From positions 1-19,330 of the forward strand of contig JANBPK010000265.1 in assembly GCA_027579435.1 (NCBI GenBank): DNA of 19,330 nucleotides, written 5' to 3'. Within the stretch, counting starts at the first letter, position 1; each line of letters begins with the position of its first letter. The stretch comes from Candolleomyces eurysporus. Its lineage: Eukaryota > Basidiomycota > Agaricomycetes > Agaricales > Psathyrellaceae. Positions 18,928 through 19,330 of this stretch are shown here, in pieces. Made by a program: the position numbers and the translations under genes. The notes under the pieces were generated by a model. The model saw only the letters and a program-made list of their open reading frames with translations. It did no database searches and was not told the origin of the DNA.

Positions 18928-19020
18928 GACTAAGCGATAAGAGGCAGTTCGGTGCCCCTGGAACATATAGCACATTCTTGAGCTCATGAGTGACGACATT
19001 GATGTGCAGGTAGCGAACTA
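18920..19020 (-). pseudogene. Ty1/copia pol fragment: end of the protease region
   Basis: The minus strand from 19020 encodes THELKNVLYVPGAPNCLLSL and then SRFD, the conserved block that follows the copia aspartic protease. It stops exactly at the KDZ target duplication and its continuation lies at 1674-1270. Gag, the catalytic protease triad and the rest of pol are absent from the window. The frame is lost near the ambiguous base at 19021. Confidence 0.78.
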
Positions 19021-19021
19021 N
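19021..19021. other. Ambiguous base (N)
   Basis: This single undetermined base lies where the copia coding sequence ends abruptly, only about 210 bases from LTR-like sequence. That is too short to hold gag, so the position may mark a deletion or an assembly join. Confidence 0.7.
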
Positions 19022-19233
19022 GGCTCTCTAACCAACAAAACTATAGAACTCAAACACACACACACAACCACAATAACACAACACACCAAATACCTTTGTG
19101 AAGATAAAGGCGGGCAAGGGGTATAGGTAAAAGCTCTAAGTCAAGTCGACAGAGGCTTCTAGAACTCTTCTTGTACAATCGCAAGTTCGAGGGGGAGCTA
19201 AGGCTCAACCAGCAACAATAGAAATGCTTCACA
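19022..19233. other. Non-coding spacer with a CA-rich simple repeat
   Basis: A CA-rich low-complexity tract occupies about 19053-19088 on the plus strand. The remainder shows no coding frame or recognisable site. It separates the copia fragment from the LTR-like block and may be leader sequence of that retroelement. Confidence 0.45.
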
Positions 19234-19330
19234 AAGTGACTTTGCTAACACACGGTAAGGTTCAAGATACGACGAATAACTTCACGAACAGAGAACATGG
19301 TCTCGAGCAACTTTAACGCAAGAACGATTC
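19234..19330 (-). repeat. LTR-like dispersed repeat, right copy (runs off the window)
   Basis: The reverse complement matches 254-350 over 97 bases with about seven mismatches, and homology stops at the same point in both copies (after AAAGTCACTT). It lies upstream of the minus-strand copia protease fragment, as a 5' LTR would. The outer part of the repeat is cut off by the window end. Confidence 0.65.

Noticed and set aside
254..19330. The 97-bp inverted repeat as terminal inverted repeats of the KDZ element
   Set aside because: Both copies lie outside the exact 8-bp target duplication, and copia coding sequence lies between them and the element ends.
1..19330. CRISPR arrays, tRNA, rRNA or bacterial operons
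   Set aside because: No spaced short repeats, no cloverleaf or rRNA core sequence was recognised, and gene structure is clearly eukaryotic.

Overview
The window is nuclear DNA from a filamentous basidiomycete, most likely a mushroom-forming Agaricomycete. The main evidence is a KDZ-class transposase with a CxC2 cysteine cluster, a fungal TET/JBP-type dioxygenase, short spliceosomal introns (35-82 nt) that restore reading frames, and Ty1/copia pol fragments. No bacterial-type operons, rRNA, tRNA or CRISPR arrays were seen.

The central object is a large KDZ DNA transposon, 17,245 bp, at 1675-18919. It has landed inside an older Ty1/copia element that reads on the minus strand. The copia protein breaks off after a LLSLSRFD motif at the right (18920-19020) and resumes with ESGGQVHF at the left (1674 downward). 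The 8 bases at the break, GTCAAACC, occur on both sides (1667-1674 and 18920-18927), as expected of a target-site duplication. Both ends of the element carry a subterminal GCTGGG/CCCAGC motif, and partly matching inverted sequence with the same spacing.

Inside the element are eight gene-sized units. In order they are: a TET/JBP-like 2OG-Fe(II) dioxygenase (+, 2102-3460); two unrecognised genes on the minus strand (3532-4302 and 4413-5261); the KDZ transposase (-, 5385-9112, nine exons); a divergent HMG-box protein (+, 9355-11582); an intact 561-residue kinase-like protein (-, 11732-13607, five exons); a Zn2Cys6 coiled-coil protein (-, 14430-17646); and a small unrecognised gene (+, 17824-18579). 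KDZ + TET/JBP + HMG is a known basidiomycete transposon association. The kinase-like, Zn2Cys6/coiled-coil and unrecognised genes look like further cargo. A direct duplication of the 3' end of the coiled-coil gene, together with a fragment of the HMG gene, lies at 13742-14095.

Most of the element is dead. The transposase has three in-frame TGA codons and one base missing; the dioxygenase, HMG, coiled-coil and two other genes are also interrupted. Thirteen of the fourteen in-frame nonsense codons I count in the element are TGA, which fits CpG decay at CGA arginine codons. The kinase-like gene and the 256-residue gene at 3532-4302 are uninterrupted.

The flanks hold the copia remains, a roughly 370-bp foldback repeat (902-1274), and a 97-bp sequence present in inverted orientation at 254-350 and 19234-19330 that looks like LTR sequence. 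Ambiguous bases occur at 4314-4315 and 19021.
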